A stretch of DNA of 64,000 bases from Trueperella pecoris. GTDB lineage: Bacteria; Actinomycetota; Actinomycetes; Actinomycetales; Actinomycetaceae. Below are positions 44,343 through 58,022 of the stretch, piece by piece (within the stretch, counting starts at the first letter, position 1; every line of letters begins with the position of its first letter). Below the pieces are notes generated by a model. It was not told the origin of the DNA. It did not search any database and saw only the letters and a program-made list of their open reading frames with translations. The position numbers were made by a program, and so were the translations under genes. The stretch spans positions 1,550,001 through 1,614,000 of the forward strand of contig NZ_CP053291.1 in assembly GCF_014926385.1 (NCBI RefSeq). Reading direction: 5' to 3'.

Positions 44343-45011
44343 ATGACGATCGATCCTCTCCTCAGACCCGCTCGGTCCCCGCAGCAGGAGCTCGAGTTCG
44401 CGCTTGTCATCCTCGCGGGCACGATCCTCACCACACTCATCGTGTGGTACGCGATCTCCATCATCCTTCTCGCGCTCGCTCACGGCACCAACAGCCATCG
44501 GTTGCGCGCAACCGTGGCGCGTTGGGGAGCCCCGTTCATCAAGGGCCTAGCCGCAACGGGGCTTGCCGCCACGTTGGCAACGCCCGCTTTCGCGGCAGCG
44601 ACAAAACCGGATGCCATTGACCTCAGCTGGGGCGCCGGGATCTCCCTTCCGGAGACCTCACCGATCTCGGCGCCACAGCTGGTTCCCTCCCCCGATCTCG
44701 ACACGACGCCGAGCCCGCCAGCGAGCCTTACGCCGAGCCCGACGCCGGCGGCGCCGCCGGTCCCGGCTCAGCCCGCTCCGGCGTCCATATCGAGCGTGAG
44801 CCGCACCGAACCCGGCGACGTCATCATCGGGGGCCGCATACACGTCGTCGCGCACGGAGACTCGCTATGGCGCATCGCCCGCACGCTTTACCCCTCATCT
44901 TCCGATGCCGAACTCGCCACCATCGTCCAGGGCATCTACCGCGCCAACGCTGCCGTCATCGGCCCCGACCCCGACCACATCCGCCCAGGCCAACGCCTAC
45001 AACTCAGCTAA
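44343..45011 (+). CDS. LysM-domain membrane-anchored protein
   Basis: This 222-residue protein has a membrane segment near 23-45 and a second hydrophobic stretch with an AFA-A site near 75-80, then a Pro/Ser/Thr/Ala linker (about 100-155) and a C-terminal LysM domain (about 170-222, with VVAHGDSLWRIARTLYP and IRPGQRLQLS). LysM binds peptidoglycan. The N-terminal topology is unusual: two hydrophobic segments before the linker. ATG 44343 is preceded by GGAG. An Rv3235-like gene and secA follow, a conserved actinobacterial arrangement. Confidence 0.85.
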   Translation: MTIDPLLRPARSPQQELEFALVILAGTILTTLIVWYAISIILLALAHGTNSHRLRATVARWGAPFIKGLAATGLAATLATPAFAAATKPDAIDLSWGAGISLPETSPISAPQLVPSPDLDTTPSPPASLTPSPTPAAPPVPAQPAPASISSVSRTEPGDVIIGGRIHVVAHGDSLWRIARTLYPSSSDAELATIVQGIYRANAAVIGPDPDHIRPGQRLQLS

Positions 45012-45020
45012 GGACAATAC

Positions 45021-45536
45021 ATGAGCCAGCTCGCCGTACTCGAGCCCCCTAGGACCAAGTCCTACCCCGGAAAGACCGCGACCACCCTAGCCGCACCCGC
45101 CCTCAACGCGGAGGACCTTCCCAAATTCGACCGCGCCGCCTTCAGCTCACCGAAGCTCGATCGGAGAATGTATCGCGATGGCCCCCTCGACGTCGTCCCC
45201 GACGCGCTTGTCCCTCCCGACCGGTTCGCTGCCTCCATCGTCGGACAGGCCATCGAGGTACTTATGGGTCACCGGCCCGTCCGTCAGCTACAAACGTGGA
45301 TGCACCCCAGCGTCTATGAGGCGCTCTCCCGGCGCGCCGGCCTCGGCCACCGCATTCATGGCAAGCCCGAGAAATGCCGATCCCCACGGATCAAACGTGT
45401 GCGAGTGTGCGAGCCGCGCGACGGCGTCGCCGAGGCCTCGCTCGTCGTCTTCGACGGGCACAAAATCCGCGCCGCAGCCACCCGGCTCGAGGTGCGGCGA
45501 GGGCGCTGGCATGTGACTGCCCTCGAAATCATCTAG
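45021..45536 (+). CDS. Rv3235-like actinobacterial protein
   Basis: This 171-residue protein has a disordered N-terminus (about 1-70) and a small alpha-beta C-terminal domain (about 78-171, with IVGQAIEVLMGHRPVRQLQTW and VRRGRWHVTALEII) of the type seen in Mycobacterium Rv3235, encoded near secA1 there too. No known function. It starts ten bases after the LysM gene and ends before a bidirectional terminator. Confidence 0.82.
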   Translation: MSQLAVLEPPRTKSYPGKTATTLAAPALNAEDLPKFDRAAFSSPKLDRRMYRDGPLDVVPDALVPPDRFAASIVGQAIEVLMGHRPVRQLQTWMHPSVYEALSRRAGLGHRIHGKPEKCRSPRIKRVRVCEPRDGVAEASLVVFDGHKIRAAATRLEVRRGRWHVTALEII

Positions 45537-45542
45537 CCACGA

Positions 45543-45570
45543 GTGTGGCCTCCCCATCGGGAGGCCACAC
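45543..45570. terminator. Bidirectional terminator before secA end
   Basis: GTGTGGCCTCCC (45543-45554) pairs perfectly with GGGAGGCCACAC (45559-45570) around a four-base loop. It lies between the convergent Rv3235-like gene and secA. Its T-run is weak. Confidence 0.8.
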
Positions 45571-45576
45571 CATCAT

Positions 45577-48390
<2,814 letters not shown>

Positions 48391-48521
48391 GTTTGCTCCT
48401 TTAAAGACTGCCGACATTCTACCGGTTTCCCGCCCCCGAACGGCAATCGGTTGTCCTACTTCTCTGTGAGCCGAGCACCTGCCCACGCGGCCCGTGCGAA
48501 TCCCCGCCTCCCGGGCATGAC

Positions 48522-48551
48522 AAAGGCGGAGAGCACGAGTCCTCCGCCTTT
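48522..48551 (-). terminator. Terminator at the end of the nuo operon
   Basis: AAAGGCGGAG (48522-48531) and CTCCGCCTTT (48542-48551) form a ten-bp stem with a ten-base loop, 28 bases beyond the polyprenyl synthase stop. A/T pairs flank it on both sides. Confidence 0.75.
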
Positions 48552-48578
48552 TCACAACTGACCACAATAACGGCTTGG

Positions 48579-49589
48579 CTAGGCCATACGCTCCACCATC
48601 GCGTGTGCGAACATGACCAGGTAGCCGTACACCTCGCGATCCTCCAGCCCCGCTAGATGCGTCAACGCCTCGTCGACCAAACTGCGGGCAAGCGTGCGCG
48701 TCTCATCAACGACCGGGTGAGCCTTGAGCATCTCGACCACCTGCGCCAGGCGTTCGTCCTCATCGAGCCGCCCCTCCGCCAAGAAGGCGAGGATGGCCGC
48801 GCCGGAGTCGTCGATGGTACCGTCCGCCGCCGCACGCTCAAGAAGGAGCGTAGGCATGGTCGGGACACCCTCGAGGAGGTCAGTGCCCGGCGTCTTGCCG
48901 GTCAGGTCCGGATCGGAGGCGAGGTCGATGACGTCGTCGGCAATCTGGAAGGCGACGCCGATCCCCTCGCCGAACTGCGCAAGCGCCTCGCTCGTCTCAT
49001 CCGGGCCGCCCGCGGCCATCACTCCGTGGTGGGCTGAGGCCGCGATCAGCGAGCCCGTCTTGCCGGAGAGCACCTTGAGGTGATGCTCGATAGGATCCTC
49101 CCCCGCCTGCGGGCCAACCGTCTCGTGAAGCTGGCCCATGCACAGGCGCTCGAAGGACTCGGCATGCATGTAGATCGCCTTCTGCCCAAGCCCCGCAACG
49201 ATTTTCGACGCGCGGGAGAAGAGCACATCGCCCGCCATGATGGCCGACGAGTTCCCAAAGATGTATTGGGCAGTCGGGACCCCACGCCGCTTGGGCGCTT
49301 CGTCCATGACGTCGTCGTGATAGAGCGAGGCAAGGTGGGTCAACTCCATGACCACCGCCGCGTCGATCACGTCCGGCGAATCCGGGTGTGGGCCCACCTC
49401 CGCCGCGAGCAGTGTCAGCAACGGGCGCAGCCGCTTGCCGCCGGCGTCAGCGAGGTAGGAGGTGGCGCTGTCAACGACGACGTCGTCCACCCGGCACACC
49501 GAACGCAGACGTTCTTCAACGACCTCCATGCGCTCGGCGATGCGGCGGGCAAACGGATCGTCGCTGGTGAGAAACTCGGTTACGCTCAC
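48579..49589 (-). CDS. Polyprenyl diphosphate synthase (long chain)
   Basis: This 336-residue prenyltransferase has the two aspartate motifs: [14 protein letters not shown] (first, about 91-104) and [14 protein letters not shown] (second). It makes the long isoprenoid tail of menaquinone. The GTG start overlaps the stop of nuoN by four bases, so it is the last gene of the complex I operon and quinone tail supply is tied to complex I expression. The chain length (heptaprenyl to nonaprenyl) cannot be read from sequence. Confidence 0.9.
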   Translation of the reverse strand: MSVTEFLTSDDPFARRIAERMEVVEERLRSVCRVDDVVVDSATSYLADAGGKRLRPLLTLLAAEVGPHPDSPDVIDAAVVMELTHLASLYHDDVMDEAPKRRGVPTAQYIFGNSSAIMAGDVLFSRASKIVAGLGQKAIYMHAESFERLCMGQLHETVGPQAGEDPIEHHLKVLSGKTGSLIAASAHHGVMAAGGPDETSEALAQFGEGIGVAFQIADDVIDLASDPDLTGKTPGTDLLEGVPTMPTLLLERAAADGTIDDSGAAILAFLAEGRLDEDERLAQVVEMLKAHPVVDETRTLARSLVDEALTHLAGLEDREVYGYLVMFAHAMVERMA

Positions 49590-51193
49590 GCGAAGGACCC
49601 CATGATGAAGTCGAGCACGATGTGCGGCACGACGCCGAGCGCGAGCGTGGTGATCGCCGCAAGGATGATCGCGACAATCGACATGCCCTCGGACTCGACG
49701 ACAGCCGTGGTTTCGCCGTCGGGCTCGCGGAAGAACATCAGCTGGATCAGGCGGAAGTAGAACACCGCCGTCGCCGCCGAGGCCAGGACCGCGAGAACCA
49801 CGAGAACCGTCATGCCGCCGGTAATACCTGCGCGGAAAACCTCGAACTTTCCGATGAAGCCGCCGGTGAGCGGGATGCCCGCAAATGACAGCAGGAAGAT
49901 CGTCATCGAGACGGCCATCATGGGGCTACGCTTGCCCAGGCCCGCCCAACTCGAGAGCTTCGTGGCTTCGCCGAGAACGTTGCCGTGAGCGTCGCGTTCG
50001 CGCACCAGCGTCACGACACCGAAGGCACCGACCGTCGCCACCGCGTAGGCAAGCAGGTAGAACAGGACCGCCGGGACGGCCTGAAGCGTCGATTCGGGCT
50101 TGGAGATCACGTCGATGGAGTTCACCGCGATGAGGATGAAGCCCGCGTGCGCGATTGAGGAGTACGCCAAGAGGCGCTTGACGTCGGTCTGCACCAGGCC
50201 CATCACTGTGCCGATGAGGATCGTGGCGATGATGACGATCCACATGAAGACGTTGATCGAGGACCACACCGGGGTGACCAGCAGGATGAAAACGCGCATC
50301 AACGCGACGAAGGCGGCAGCCTTCGTACCGGCGGCCATGAATCCGGTGATCGGCGTCGGGGCGCCCTGGTAGACGTCCGGCGTCCAGGAGTGGAACGGGG
50401 CCGCGCCCACCTTGAACAGCAGGCCGATGACGAGCATGACGACGCCGACGGCGAGGAGCGCGTTCGGGGCCTGGAGAATGCCGCGCGTCACCTGAATGAT
50501 CGCGCCCTCGATGCTGAGGACGCCGGTGGCGCCGTAGATGAGGGCCGCACCCATGAGGAAGATGGCCGAAGAGAATGCGCCGAGGATGAAGTACTTCAGC
50601 GCGGCCTCCTGCGACAGCAGGCGCTTGCGGCGGGCGGTTGCCGAGAGCACATACAGCGGAAGCGAGAGGACCTCGAGGGCGATGAAGAAGGTCAGCAGGT
50701 CGTAGGCCGAGGTGAAGGCCATCATGCCGCCCGTTGCGAAGAGCGCCAACGGGAAGATCTCGGTCTGCTGACGTCCCAGGCGGGTGAACTCGCGTTCGGC
50801 GGGCGAACCCGGGCGGGTGGCCGCGGCCGCGGCGAACGCACCCTCGCGGGTCTCCGTTCGGTCAGCGATCACGAGGAAGGACAAGAGCGCGCCGACGACG
50901 ATGACCGTCTGCGCAATCAGCGAGATCGAGTCCTCAACTAGGCCGAGCGCCACGGTTCCATTCTCGTGGCGGGTGATCGCCAGCGGGATAATGCGTGCGC
51001 CGCTGGCCTGGAGCTCAGTCCACCGCCACACGACGGCCACAAGCGTGCCGGCCAGGGCCGTCAGCGAGAGCGTCACCTGCACGGCGCGACGCGCGCGGTA
51101 GGGAATGAATGCCTCGAACAGCGTGCCGAGGACGGCCGAGCCGAAGACAATCAGCAGTGGGAGGACTGCCAGCCATTCAATGTGAGTCATCAC
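49586..51193 (-). CDS. nuoN: NADH-quinone oxidoreductase subunit N
   Basis: This 535-residue antiporter-like subunit of complex I has about 14 membrane segments and the proton-channel motifs (LEVLSLPLYVLSA with its conserved Glu, FKVGAAPFHSWTPDVYQGAP with its conserved Lys). It pumps protons across the membrane when NADH reduces menaquinone. It overlaps nuoM by four bases. Confidence 0.95.
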   Translation of the reverse strand: MMTHIEWLAVLPLLIVFGSAVLGTLFEAFIPYRARRAVQVTLSLTALAGTLVAVVWRWTELQASGARIIPLAITRHENGTVALGLVEDSISLIAQTVIVVGALLSFLVIADRTETREGAFAAAAATRPGSPAEREFTRLGRQQTEIFPLALFATGGMMAFTSAYDLLTFFIALEVLSLPLYVLSATARRKRLLSQEAALKYFILGAFSSAIFLMGAALIYGATGVLSIEGAIIQVTRGILQAPNALLAVGVVMLVIGLLFKVGAAPFHSWTPDVYQGAPTPITGFMAAGTKAAAFVALMRVFILLVTPVWSSINVFMWIVIIATILIGTVMGLVQTDVKRLLAYSSIAHAGFILIAVNSIDVISKPESTLQAVPAVLFYLLAYAVATVGAFGVVTLVRERDAHGNVLGEATKLSSWAGLGKRSPMMAVSMTIFLLSFAGIPLTGGFIGKFEVFRAGITGGMTVLVVLAVLASAATAVFYFRLIQLMFFREPDGETTAVVESEGMSIVAIILAAITTLALGVVPHIVLDFIMGSFA

Positions 51194-52722
51194 TTGGTGC
51201 TCCCTTCAGCGATCACCGAATCGGCCGCCAGATAGGTGGCGTAGCTTTCGGCAACCGGGTTAATGGCGTCAAGCGCAAGGGCCGGGAAAAAGCCGAGCAC
51301 GAGCATCGCCGCGATGAGCGCGCCCATGACCGTCTTTTCGCGGCCGTTGAGGTCAGCAGCGTGCTCGGAAGGCTTCGGCCCGGTGAAGACGCGCTGATAG
51401 GGCAGAAGGATGTAGAGCGCGGCGAGAACGACGCCGACGACGCCGACAAGCGCCGCCCACGAGGCAACCTCGAACGTGCCCATGAGGACCATGAATTCCG
51501 GTATGAAGCCCGACAAGCCCGGGAGGGCGATCGTGGCAAGGCCGCAGATTAGGAAGGTGCCCGCGATGACCGGGGTCACGCGCTGCCAGCCGCCGTACCG
51601 GGAAATGCAGTGCGAGCCGCCGCGCTGGCCCAAGAAGCCCACGATGAGGAACAGGCCGGCGGTGCCCACGCCGTGAGCCACCATGTAGAGGATCGCGCCG
51701 GCCAGGGCGATGGACGAGCCGGAGAAGATACCGATGACCATGAAACCAAAGTGGGACACCGAGGTGTAGGCCACCAGGCGCATGAGATCGTTGGAGGCGA
51801 TGGCCATGAGCGCGCCCCAGATGATTGACACGAGTGCGAGGCCAATGATGATCGGGGCCGCGAACCTGGAAGCCTCCGGGAAGAGCGGCAAGCAGATGGC
51901 AATCATGCCGAAGGTGCCCATCTTATCGAGGATGCCCACGAGCAAGGTCGACGTGCCGGCAGGTGCTTCCTCGGTCGCATCCGGCAGCCAGGTGTGGACG
52001 GGCCACATCGGGGCCTTGATCGCGAACGCGATGAAGAAGGCGAGGAAGATCCACACCTGCGCGCTCGGCGGCATTTGCAAGCCGAGGGCGAGGTTGTCGA
52101 GTATGAACCCGCCAGAACCGCCGGGGCCGTATGCGTAGACGGCGATGACACCGACGAGCATGATCAGGCCACCCAGGAGGGAGTAGATGAGGAACTTCAT
52201 CGCGGCCTTGCCACGCTGAGCGCCCTTGCCGTAGCGGCCGATCATGAAGAAGATCGGCAGGATCATCAGCTCAAACAGTACGTAGAACAAGAAAAGGTCG
52301 CGAGCCGCGAACAGTCCGATGATGATTGCCTCGAGGGCGAGGACCCAGGCGAAGTAGCCGGCCACGCGGTCGTCGTCGAGCTCATTCCACGAGGCCAGGA
52401 TGACGACCGGCACCAGGAACACGGACATCGCGATCATCACCGCGCCCATCCCGTTGATACCCCAGGCGAGGGATACCCCGATCTGCGGAATCCACGAATA
52501 GTTCTCGGCGACCTGGATGGCCGAGGCGTTGGCGAGGTCGAACTCCGTCACCAGCGCGATGAGGAAGACCGCGGCGACAAGGAGCGAGACGCCCAGGGCG
52601 AGCGGGCGCGCCACGGAGCGCAGCGGCTTCACCAGCCACAGCAGCAGCGCGCCCACCACCGACAGGAGGATGATGGTTGTCAGCCAGGGGAACCCGGCTT
52701 CTAAAACAGTGTGCAATTGCAT
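51190..52722 (-). CDS. nuoM: NADH-quinone oxidoreductase subunit M
   Basis: This 510-residue membrane subunit has the typical motifs FYVLFELMILPIFFMIG (conserved Glu) and FAIKAPMWPVHTWLPDAT (conserved Lys), and about 14 membrane segments. It lies in the distal membrane arm between NuoL and NuoN. Confidence 0.96.
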   Translation of the reverse strand: MQLHTVLEAGFPWLTTIILLSVVGALLLWLVKPLRSVARPLALGVSLLVAAVFLIALVTEFDLANASAIQVAENYSWIPQIGVSLAWGINGMGAVMIAMSVFLVPVVILASWNELDDDRVAGYFAWVLALEAIIIGLFAARDLFLFYVLFELMILPIFFMIGRYGKGAQRGKAAMKFLIYSLLGGLIMLVGVIAVYAYGPGGSGGFILDNLALGLQMPPSAQVWIFLAFFIAFAIKAPMWPVHTWLPDATEEAPAGTSTLLVGILDKMGTFGMIAICLPLFPEASRFAAPIIIGLALVSIIWGALMAIASNDLMRLVAYTSVSHFGFMVIGIFSGSSIALAGAILYMVAHGVGTAGLFLIVGFLGQRGGSHCISRYGGWQRVTPVIAGTFLICGLATIALPGLSGFIPEFMVLMGTFEVASWAALVGVVGVVLAALYILLPYQRVFTGPKPSEHAADLNGREKTVMGALIAAMLVLGFFPALALDAINPVAESYATYLAADSVIAEGSTK

Positions 52723-52743
52723 GAACCTCTTGTCCTCCCAGCC

Positions 52744-54687
52744 TTAGAGCGTCGAACCGACGACGACGATAAGTGCAATGACCAGGCCGATGGAGATGTA
52801 GCTGGCGTAGTTACGGGCGTATCCGGTCTGGAACTTGCCAAGGACAGTGCCGAGTGCCGGCGTGCCCTTCGCTACCCCGCTGACTGCGCCATCGACCAGT
52901 GCCCGATCGACGACGTCGGTGCCGGCGACGAGCGCCATACCCGGCTTCATGAACAGGCCTTCGTTAATCTGGTCTTGGAAGAGATCGACGCGCGCGGCAC
53001 GGGTCAGGCCGTTGCCGATCGGTGCCGACTTCGGCATCGGGCTCGCAACGTACATCTTCCATGCCAGGCCGACGCCGAGCGCGACCATGACCAGGGTGAT
53101 TCCGGTGATCGCCGGAACCGGCAGGACGGGCGCCTCGTGGGCGGCGTGACCGATGGCCGGTTCAAGCCAGGTGAGGAAGCCCGTGTAGTTGAGGATCGCG
53201 CCGAGCACAACCGAGCCGAAGGCGAGCAGCGCCATCGGGACCCACATCAGCGGGGACGGATCGTGCGGGTGGTGGGCGTCCGGTCCCTCGGGTGCCCAGC
53301 GTTCTTTTCCGAGGAAGATCCCGAAGAAGAGGCGAGACATGTAGAAGGCGGTCAGCCCGGCGACGAGCACGGTGATCGTGCCGAAGATCCACGGCAATGC
53401 CCCTTCGCCGGTGAAGGCTATCTCGATGATCTTGTCCTTGGAGAAGAACCCGGACAGGAAGGGGAAGCCGATGATGGCCAGGTAGCCGGCGAAGAAGGTC
53501 ACGAATGTGATCTTCATGTGCTTGGCGAGTCCTCCGAAGCCGCGGATGCCCACCTCGTCCTTCATGCCGTGCATGACGGCGCCGGCCCCAAGGAACATGT
53601 TGGCCTTGAAGAAACCGTGGGTGACGAGGTGGAAGATCGCGAATCCAGCACCGACCGGGCCGAGGCCCGCGGCGAGCATCATGTAGCCAATCTGCGACAT
53701 GGTCGAGGCCGCAAGGACCTTCTTCATGTCGTCCTTAGCCGCGCCGACGATCGCACCAAAAACGAGGGTGATCAGACCGATGAGGGCCACGAGGAGCGCG
53801 GCGGCGGGGGCGGCGGCGTAGACGGCGCCCGAGCGGACCATGAGGTAGACGCCCGCGGTGACCATGGTAGCCGCGTGGATGAGCGCCGAGACCGGGGTCG
53901 GGCCCGCCATGGCGTCCCCGAGCCAGGCCTGGAGCGGGAACTGGGCGGACTTACCGCAGGCTGCCAGCAGGAGGAAAACTCCGATGAAGGCAGCCGTGCC
54001 CTCCGAGACGTTTGCTACGCCCACGGAGACATCGCTAAACTTCACCGATCCGAACGCCGAGACCATCGCCATCATCGCGATGAGCATGCCTAGGTCGCCC
54101 ACGCGGTTCATGACAAAGGCCTTCTTACCGGCGGTGGCGTACGCAGGAACGTGGTTCCAGAAGGAGATGAGCAGGTAGGAAGCCAGGCCCACGCCTTCCC
54201 AACCGAAGAACAGCACGGCGTAGGAGTTGCCGAGCACCAGGAGCAGCATGGCCGCCACGAACAGGTTGAGGTAGGCGAAGAAACGGCGCCTGGCCGGATC
54301 GTGCTCCATGTAGGACACGGAGTAGATGTGGATGAGGGTGCCGACGAAGGTCACGAGCATCACGAACGTGATCGACAGAGGGTCGACGCGGGTGGCGAAG
54401 TCCACCGCGAAATCGTTGACTACCGGGATCCACGTGAACAGCGTCGTCTCGACGACCCGCTCGCCGGCCTCCATGCCCAGGAGCTGGAGGGTCGCGGCCG
54501 CTCCGATGAAGAACGACGCCGTCGACGCGGCGATCGCCAGCCAGTGGCCCCACGTGTCGGCGAACTTTCCAGCCAGGAGGAGGATCGCGAAGCTGACCAG
54601 CGGAATCGCCACGGTCAGCCAGATCATGCCGGCTGCGCCCGTCGCAGTACCGACGGCCACGGTGCTTTGCGCAAGAATGCTAGTCAA
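52744..54687 (-). CDS. nuoL: NADH-quinone oxidoreductase subunit L
   Basis: This 647-residue subunit is the outermost antiporter-like module, with the conserved VGLASYLLISFWNHVP, SAQFPLQAWLGDAMAGPTPVS and HAATMVTAGVYLMVR motifs and the C-terminal amphipathic helix region that spans the arm. It begins 17 bases after nuoK. Confidence 0.96.
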   Translation of the reverse strand: MTSILAQSTVAVGTATGAAGMIWLTVAIPLVSFAILLLAGKFADTWGHWLAIAASTASFFIGAAATLQLLGMEAGERVVETTLFTWIPVVNDFAVDFATRVDPLSITFVMLVTFVGTLIHIYSVSYMEHDPARRRFFAYLNLFVAAMLLLVLGNSYAVLFFGWEGVGLASYLLISFWNHVPAYATAGKKAFVMNRVGDLGMLIAMMAMVSAFGSVKFSDVSVGVANVSEGTAAFIGVFLLLAACGKSAQFPLQAWLGDAMAGPTPVSALIHAATMVTAGVYLMVRSGAVYAAAPAAALLVALIGLITLVFGAIVGAAKDDMKKVLAASTMSQIGYMMLAAGLGPVGAGFAIFHLVTHGFFKANMFLGAGAVMHGMKDEVGIRGFGGLAKHMKITFVTFFAGYLAIIGFPFLSGFFSKDKIIEIAFTGEGALPWIFGTITVLVAGLTAFYMSRLFFGIFLGKERWAPEGPDAHHPHDPSPLMWVPMALLAFGSVVLGAILNYTGFLTWLEPAIGHAAHEAPVLPVPAITGITLVMVALGVGLAWKMYVASPMPKSAPIGNGLTRAARVDLFQDQINEGLFMKPGMALVAGTDVVDRALVDGAVSGVAKGTPALGTVLGKFQTGYARNYASYISIGLVIALIVVVGSTL

Positions 54688-54703
54688 TGCTCACACCTGC
54701 CTA

Positions 54704-55003
54704 TCAGTTCTTCATGAGGTTCGCGCCGTCAAGTGACGCGGTCCTGCGGGTACGGAAAATGGAGACGATGATGGCCAAGCCGACCACGACTTCAGCCGCG
54801 GCGACGACCATCACAAAGAATGCGAAGACCTGTCCTTCAAGGTTGCCCCACATGCGTGAGAACGTGATGAGGACGAGGTTGCACGAGTTGAGCATGATCT
54901 CGACGCCGAGCAGTGCGATCACTCCGTTGCGTCGGGTCAGAACAGTGGCTCCGCCCACGACGAAGAGGATCAGTGCGAGTACCACATAGTACATGAGGTG
55001 CAT
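54704..55003 (-). CDS. nuoK: NADH-quinone oxidoreductase subunit K
   Basis: This 99-residue three-helix subunit has the conserved [16 protein letters not shown] with its essential Glu and the second Glu in [11 protein letters not shown]. Its start overlaps the last base of nuoJ's stop. Confidence 0.96.
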   Translation of the reverse strand: MHLMYYVVLALILFVVGGATVLTRRNGVIALLGVEIMLNSCNLVLITFSRMWGNLEGQVFAFFVMVVAAAEVVVGLAIIVSIFRTRRTASLDGANLMKN

Positions 55004-56022
55004 TAGTTCTCCTCCGTCTTGTCAGTCACGGTCTCGGTGAGGTGGTCGGCCTTGGTGACCTCGTCCGCGCCGGGAATGGTCTGTTCGGGCGTCGCGTCGA
55101 TGACGTCACGGCCCTCCCCCGACTCGAGCGCCTCGAGCCTCGCCAGGGCGGCGTCGTGATCGGGAGCGAGCTCGCCGGGCATGCCCATGAGGGTCGAGCG
55201 CCCCACCTTGCCGTAGGTGGACGGACCCGAGACGCCCTCGCCCGTGGCGATGCGTTCGACAGTCTTGGGCGAAATCTCGCCAACGGTACGCATCTGACCG
55301 CGCACCTGTAGAACGCGGTTGACCGAGTTGGCGGCCGGCTGGCCGTAGGCAGTCAGCGCCGGGTTGGCCGAGGAGTTCGACTCCGCGTAGACGCCCGGGT
55401 TCGGCTTGTTGCCGATGTGACGGCCGTGCGTGACGAAGTCGCGCACCCCCTGATGGGCGCGGTCTTCCTGCGTGATGGGCTTGTGGAGCCGGTCGCGATG
55501 CGTGAGCGTCATGGCGCCGAGCGCAGCGACGATCAGCAACGTGCCGGTAAGCTGAAGGGTGAGGATGTGGTTGGAGAAGATCGACTTCGCTACGCCCACC
55601 GGGTTGCCATCGACGTTCGCGGCGGCAAGTCCCACAGCTTCGGGGTTGACCGCGCCGAGGACGACGCTGATGAGGATCGCACCCACGCCGATGCCGCCAA
55701 GGAAAGCGACGGGGCGCTGGCCCTTGAGCGTCTCGTGCGTCGAATCGGCCGAATCGACGCCGATGAGCATGAGGACGAAGAGGAACATCATGAGGATCGC
55801 GCCCGTGTAGACCACGACCTGTGCGACGCCCATGAAGGGGGCCTCGAGTGCGGTGTAGAGGATGGCTAGGCCCACCATGATGAAGATGACGGACACGACC
55901 GAGTATACGGCCTTGCGCGCGATGAGCAGTCCGAACACGGCGAGAGCCACCATGGCAAGGGCAGCTAGGCCGAAGATGATGGTCTCACCAAGGGAGATAT
56001 CTAGAGGCTCAAATGGCATCAT
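55003..56022 (-). CDS. nuoJ: NADH-quinone oxidoreductase subunit J, long form
   Basis: This 339-residue protein has the five-segment NuoJ core (about 1-180, with [19 protein letters not shown]) and a C-terminal polar extension of about 150 residues that is acidic near its end ([18 protein letters not shown]). Typical NuoJ is much shorter (about 170-200); actinobacterial ones are often extended. The role of the extension is unknown. It overlaps nuoI by four bases. Confidence 0.92.
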   Translation of the reverse strand: MMPFEPLDISLGETIIFGLAALAMVALAVFGLLIARKAVYSVVSVIFIMVGLAILYTALEAPFMGVAQVVVYTGAILMMFLFVLMLIGVDSADSTHETLKGQRPVAFLGGIGVGAILISVVLGAVNPEAVGLAAANVDGNPVGVAKSIFSNHILTLQLTGTLLIVAALGAMTLTHRDRLHKPITQEDRAHQGVRDFVTHGRHIGNKPNPGVYAESNSSANPALTAYGQPAANSVNRVLQVRGQMRTVGEISPKTVERIATGEGVSGPSTYGKVGRSTLMGMPGELAPDHDAALARLEALESGEGRDVIDATPEQTIPGADEVTKADHLTETVTDKTEEN

Positions 56023-56690
56023 TTCTCGCCCTCAGCTTTCTGGGAGGCACGCGCGCCCTCGAGCGACGGATCGTCGGGGCGGTGCTCGGCTACCCAATCG
56101 ATCTGTGCCTGGGTCGGGCCGGTGACGTTGCCCTGGTAGTAGTCGGCGTCGGTGGTTCCCTCCACCATCGGGTGCGGCGGGTTAAGCATTCCTTGCGCGA
56201 GCGGAACGAGGAGCTGATGCTTTTCGTAGATCATTTCCTCGCGCGTGGGTGCCGTGATCTCGTACTCGTTCGACATGGTCAGTGCGCGGGTCGGGCATGC
56301 CTGGATGCAGTACGCGCAGAAGATGCATCGAAGGTAGTTGACCTGATATACGCGCCCGTAGCGCTCGCCCGGGGAGTACTGTGCTCCCGGCGAGTTTGGC
56401 GCGGCCTCGACGTAGATGGCGTCCGCGGGGCATGCCCACGCACACAGCTCGCAGCCGATGCATTTCTCGAGCCCGTCGGCGTAGCGGTTGAGCTTGTGCA
56501 GGCCGTGATAGCGCGGGCGGGTGGGAACCTTCTTGTAGGGGTATTCCTCGGTGACCGTAGGACGGAAGATCGTCGAGAAGGTCACGCCAAAGCCGGCAAC
56601 CGGCGAGAAGAAGGAGCCGATGGGGCCCTTCTTCGTCGGGCTATAAAGCGAAGGATCCGGTTGTTCGAAGAGTGGATTGTTATCTGACAT
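56019..56690 (-). CDS. nuoI: NADH-quinone oxidoreductase subunit I
   Basis: This 223-residue iron-sulfur protein carries two ferredoxin-type 4Fe-4S motifs, [16 protein letters not shown] and [15 protein letters not shown], which form clusters N6a and N6b and pass electrons to NuoB. It starts one base inside the nuoH stop. Confidence 0.96.
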   Translation of the reverse strand: MSDNNPLFEQPDPSLYSPTKKGPIGSFFSPVAGFGVTFSTIFRPTVTEEYPYKKVPTRPRYHGLHKLNRYADGLEKCIGCELCAWACPADAIYVEAAPNSPGAQYSPGERYGRVYQVNYLRCIFCAYCIQACPTRALTMSNEYEITAPTREEMIYEKHQLLVPLAQGMLNPPHPMVEGTTDADYYQGNVTGPTQAQIDWVAEHRPDDPSLEGARASQKAEGEK

Positions 56691-58018
56691 TAGGCCTCCT
56701 CAAGAGTCTTCGTGTCGATCGACGAGCGATTGCGGGCTCGCGGCGAGGGCGGCAGGTGCTGGCCGGGAAGCGGCGGAACCGGGTAGCCGTTCTCGAAGCC
56801 ATCGAACTCCTTGTGCTGGCGCTCTTCGATGATGTCCTGCTGGCTCTTCTTGATGGTGTCATCGCCAAACGCCAAAATGAGCAGGATGAGCGAGTAACCG
56901 ATGGAGAGGATGACCAGGACGAGGGTCATGTTGATGGCGATGACCATGTTGATGCCGACCACGAACATGACGATGGTCAGCCAGCCAAGCGCCGCCGGGA
57001 TGAGGCCCTTCCAGCCCAGGTGCATGAACTGGTCGTAGCGGAAGCGAAGGAGCGTTCCGCGGACCCAGACGAAGATGCCCATGAAGATCCACATCTTTGT
57101 GACGAAAACGAGGACCGGGAACCATCCGGTATTCGGATCGCCGCCCCACAGGCCAAACAGCGAGGTCAGGATCGGGCCGGACCGGTAGCCGCCGAAGAAA
57201 AGGGTGGTGGCCAACATCGACATGTTGAGCATGTTGACGTATTCGGCCAGGTAGTACCAGCCGAACTTCATCGATGAGTACTCCAAGTGCGGGCCGGCAA
57301 CGATTTCGCCTTCGGCCTCCGGCAAGTCGAAGGGCAGGCGGTTGGTGCCACCGAACATGGTCACGAAGAAGATCATGAAGGCCGGCATGAGCAGGATGAC
57401 GTTCCACAGGTCCGTCTGCGCGTTAACAATGCCAGAGGTGGACATCGTCGCAGCCGTGATGAAGATCGTCACGAGGGACAGGCCTTGGGCCAGCTCGTAG
57501 GAGATCATCTGCGTGGCGGCGCGAACCGAACCGTAGAGCGGGAGAGTCGACTTCGCTGACCACCCGCCTAGCACCATTCCGTATTCGCCCAGGGCGGCGG
57601 CCGCCAGAACGAACAGCATCGCCACGGGAGAGTCGGCAAGCTGGATCGGGGTGTAGATGCCGAACATGGACACGTTCGGTCCGACCGGGATAACCGCCAT
57701 GGCCAGGAAGGAACACAGCGCCGCGATGGCGGGAGCGATCGCGTAGATGACCTTGTCTGCCCCGGCCAGCCAGAAGTCCTCCTTGAGGATCAGCTTGATC
57801 GCGTCCGGGAAGGACTGGCCAAGGCCCAGCGGGCCGACGGTGTTCGGGCCGAGTCGGTTCTGCATACGGGCGATGAGCCTGCGTTCAAACCAGAGTGCGA
57901 AGATCACGGAGAAGATGAGGAACACAACGATGGCAATCGCCTTGATCACCCAGATCCACCACGTGTCTTGCGAGAAGTCTGCCGCGACTCCCCCGACGTT
58001 AAAAATCACCGGATTCAC
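56690..58018 (-). CDS. nuoH: NADH-quinone oxidoreductase subunit H
   Basis: This 442-residue subunit makes the quinone site with NuoB and NuoD. Blocks: [58 protein letters not shown]. The best start is GTG 58018, because AGGAGG lies seven bases upstream, straddling the nuoG stop; a frame to 58063 would overlap nuoG. There is a C-terminal polar tail of about 60 residues. Confidence 0.94.
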   Translation of the reverse strand: MNPVIFNVGGVAADFSQDTWWIWVIKAIAIVVFLIFSVIFALWFERRLIARMQNRLGPNTVGPLGLGQSFPDAIKLILKEDFWLAGADKVIYAIAPAIAALCSFLAMAVIPVGPNVSMFGIYTPIQLADSPVAMLFVLAAAALGEYGMVLGGWSAKSTLPLYGSVRAATQMISYELAQGLSLVTIFITAATMSTSGIVNAQTDLWNVILLMPAFMIFFVTMFGGTNRLPFDLPEAEGEIVAGPHLEYSSMKFGWYYLAEYVNMLNMSMLATTLFFGGYRSGPILTSLFGLWGGDPNTGWFPVLVFVTKMWIFMGIFVWVRGTLLRFRYDQFMHLGWKGLIPAALGWLTIVMFVVGINMVIAINMTLVLVILSIGYSLILLILAFGDDTIKKSQQDIIEERQHKEFDGFENGYPVPPLPGQHLPPSPRARNRSSIDTKTLEEA

Positions 58019-58022
58019 TTTG

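Noticed and set aside
48391-48567. Upstream extension of secA
   Set aside because: GTG 48390 has AAAGGAG at ideal spacing and gives the standard SecA N-terminus.
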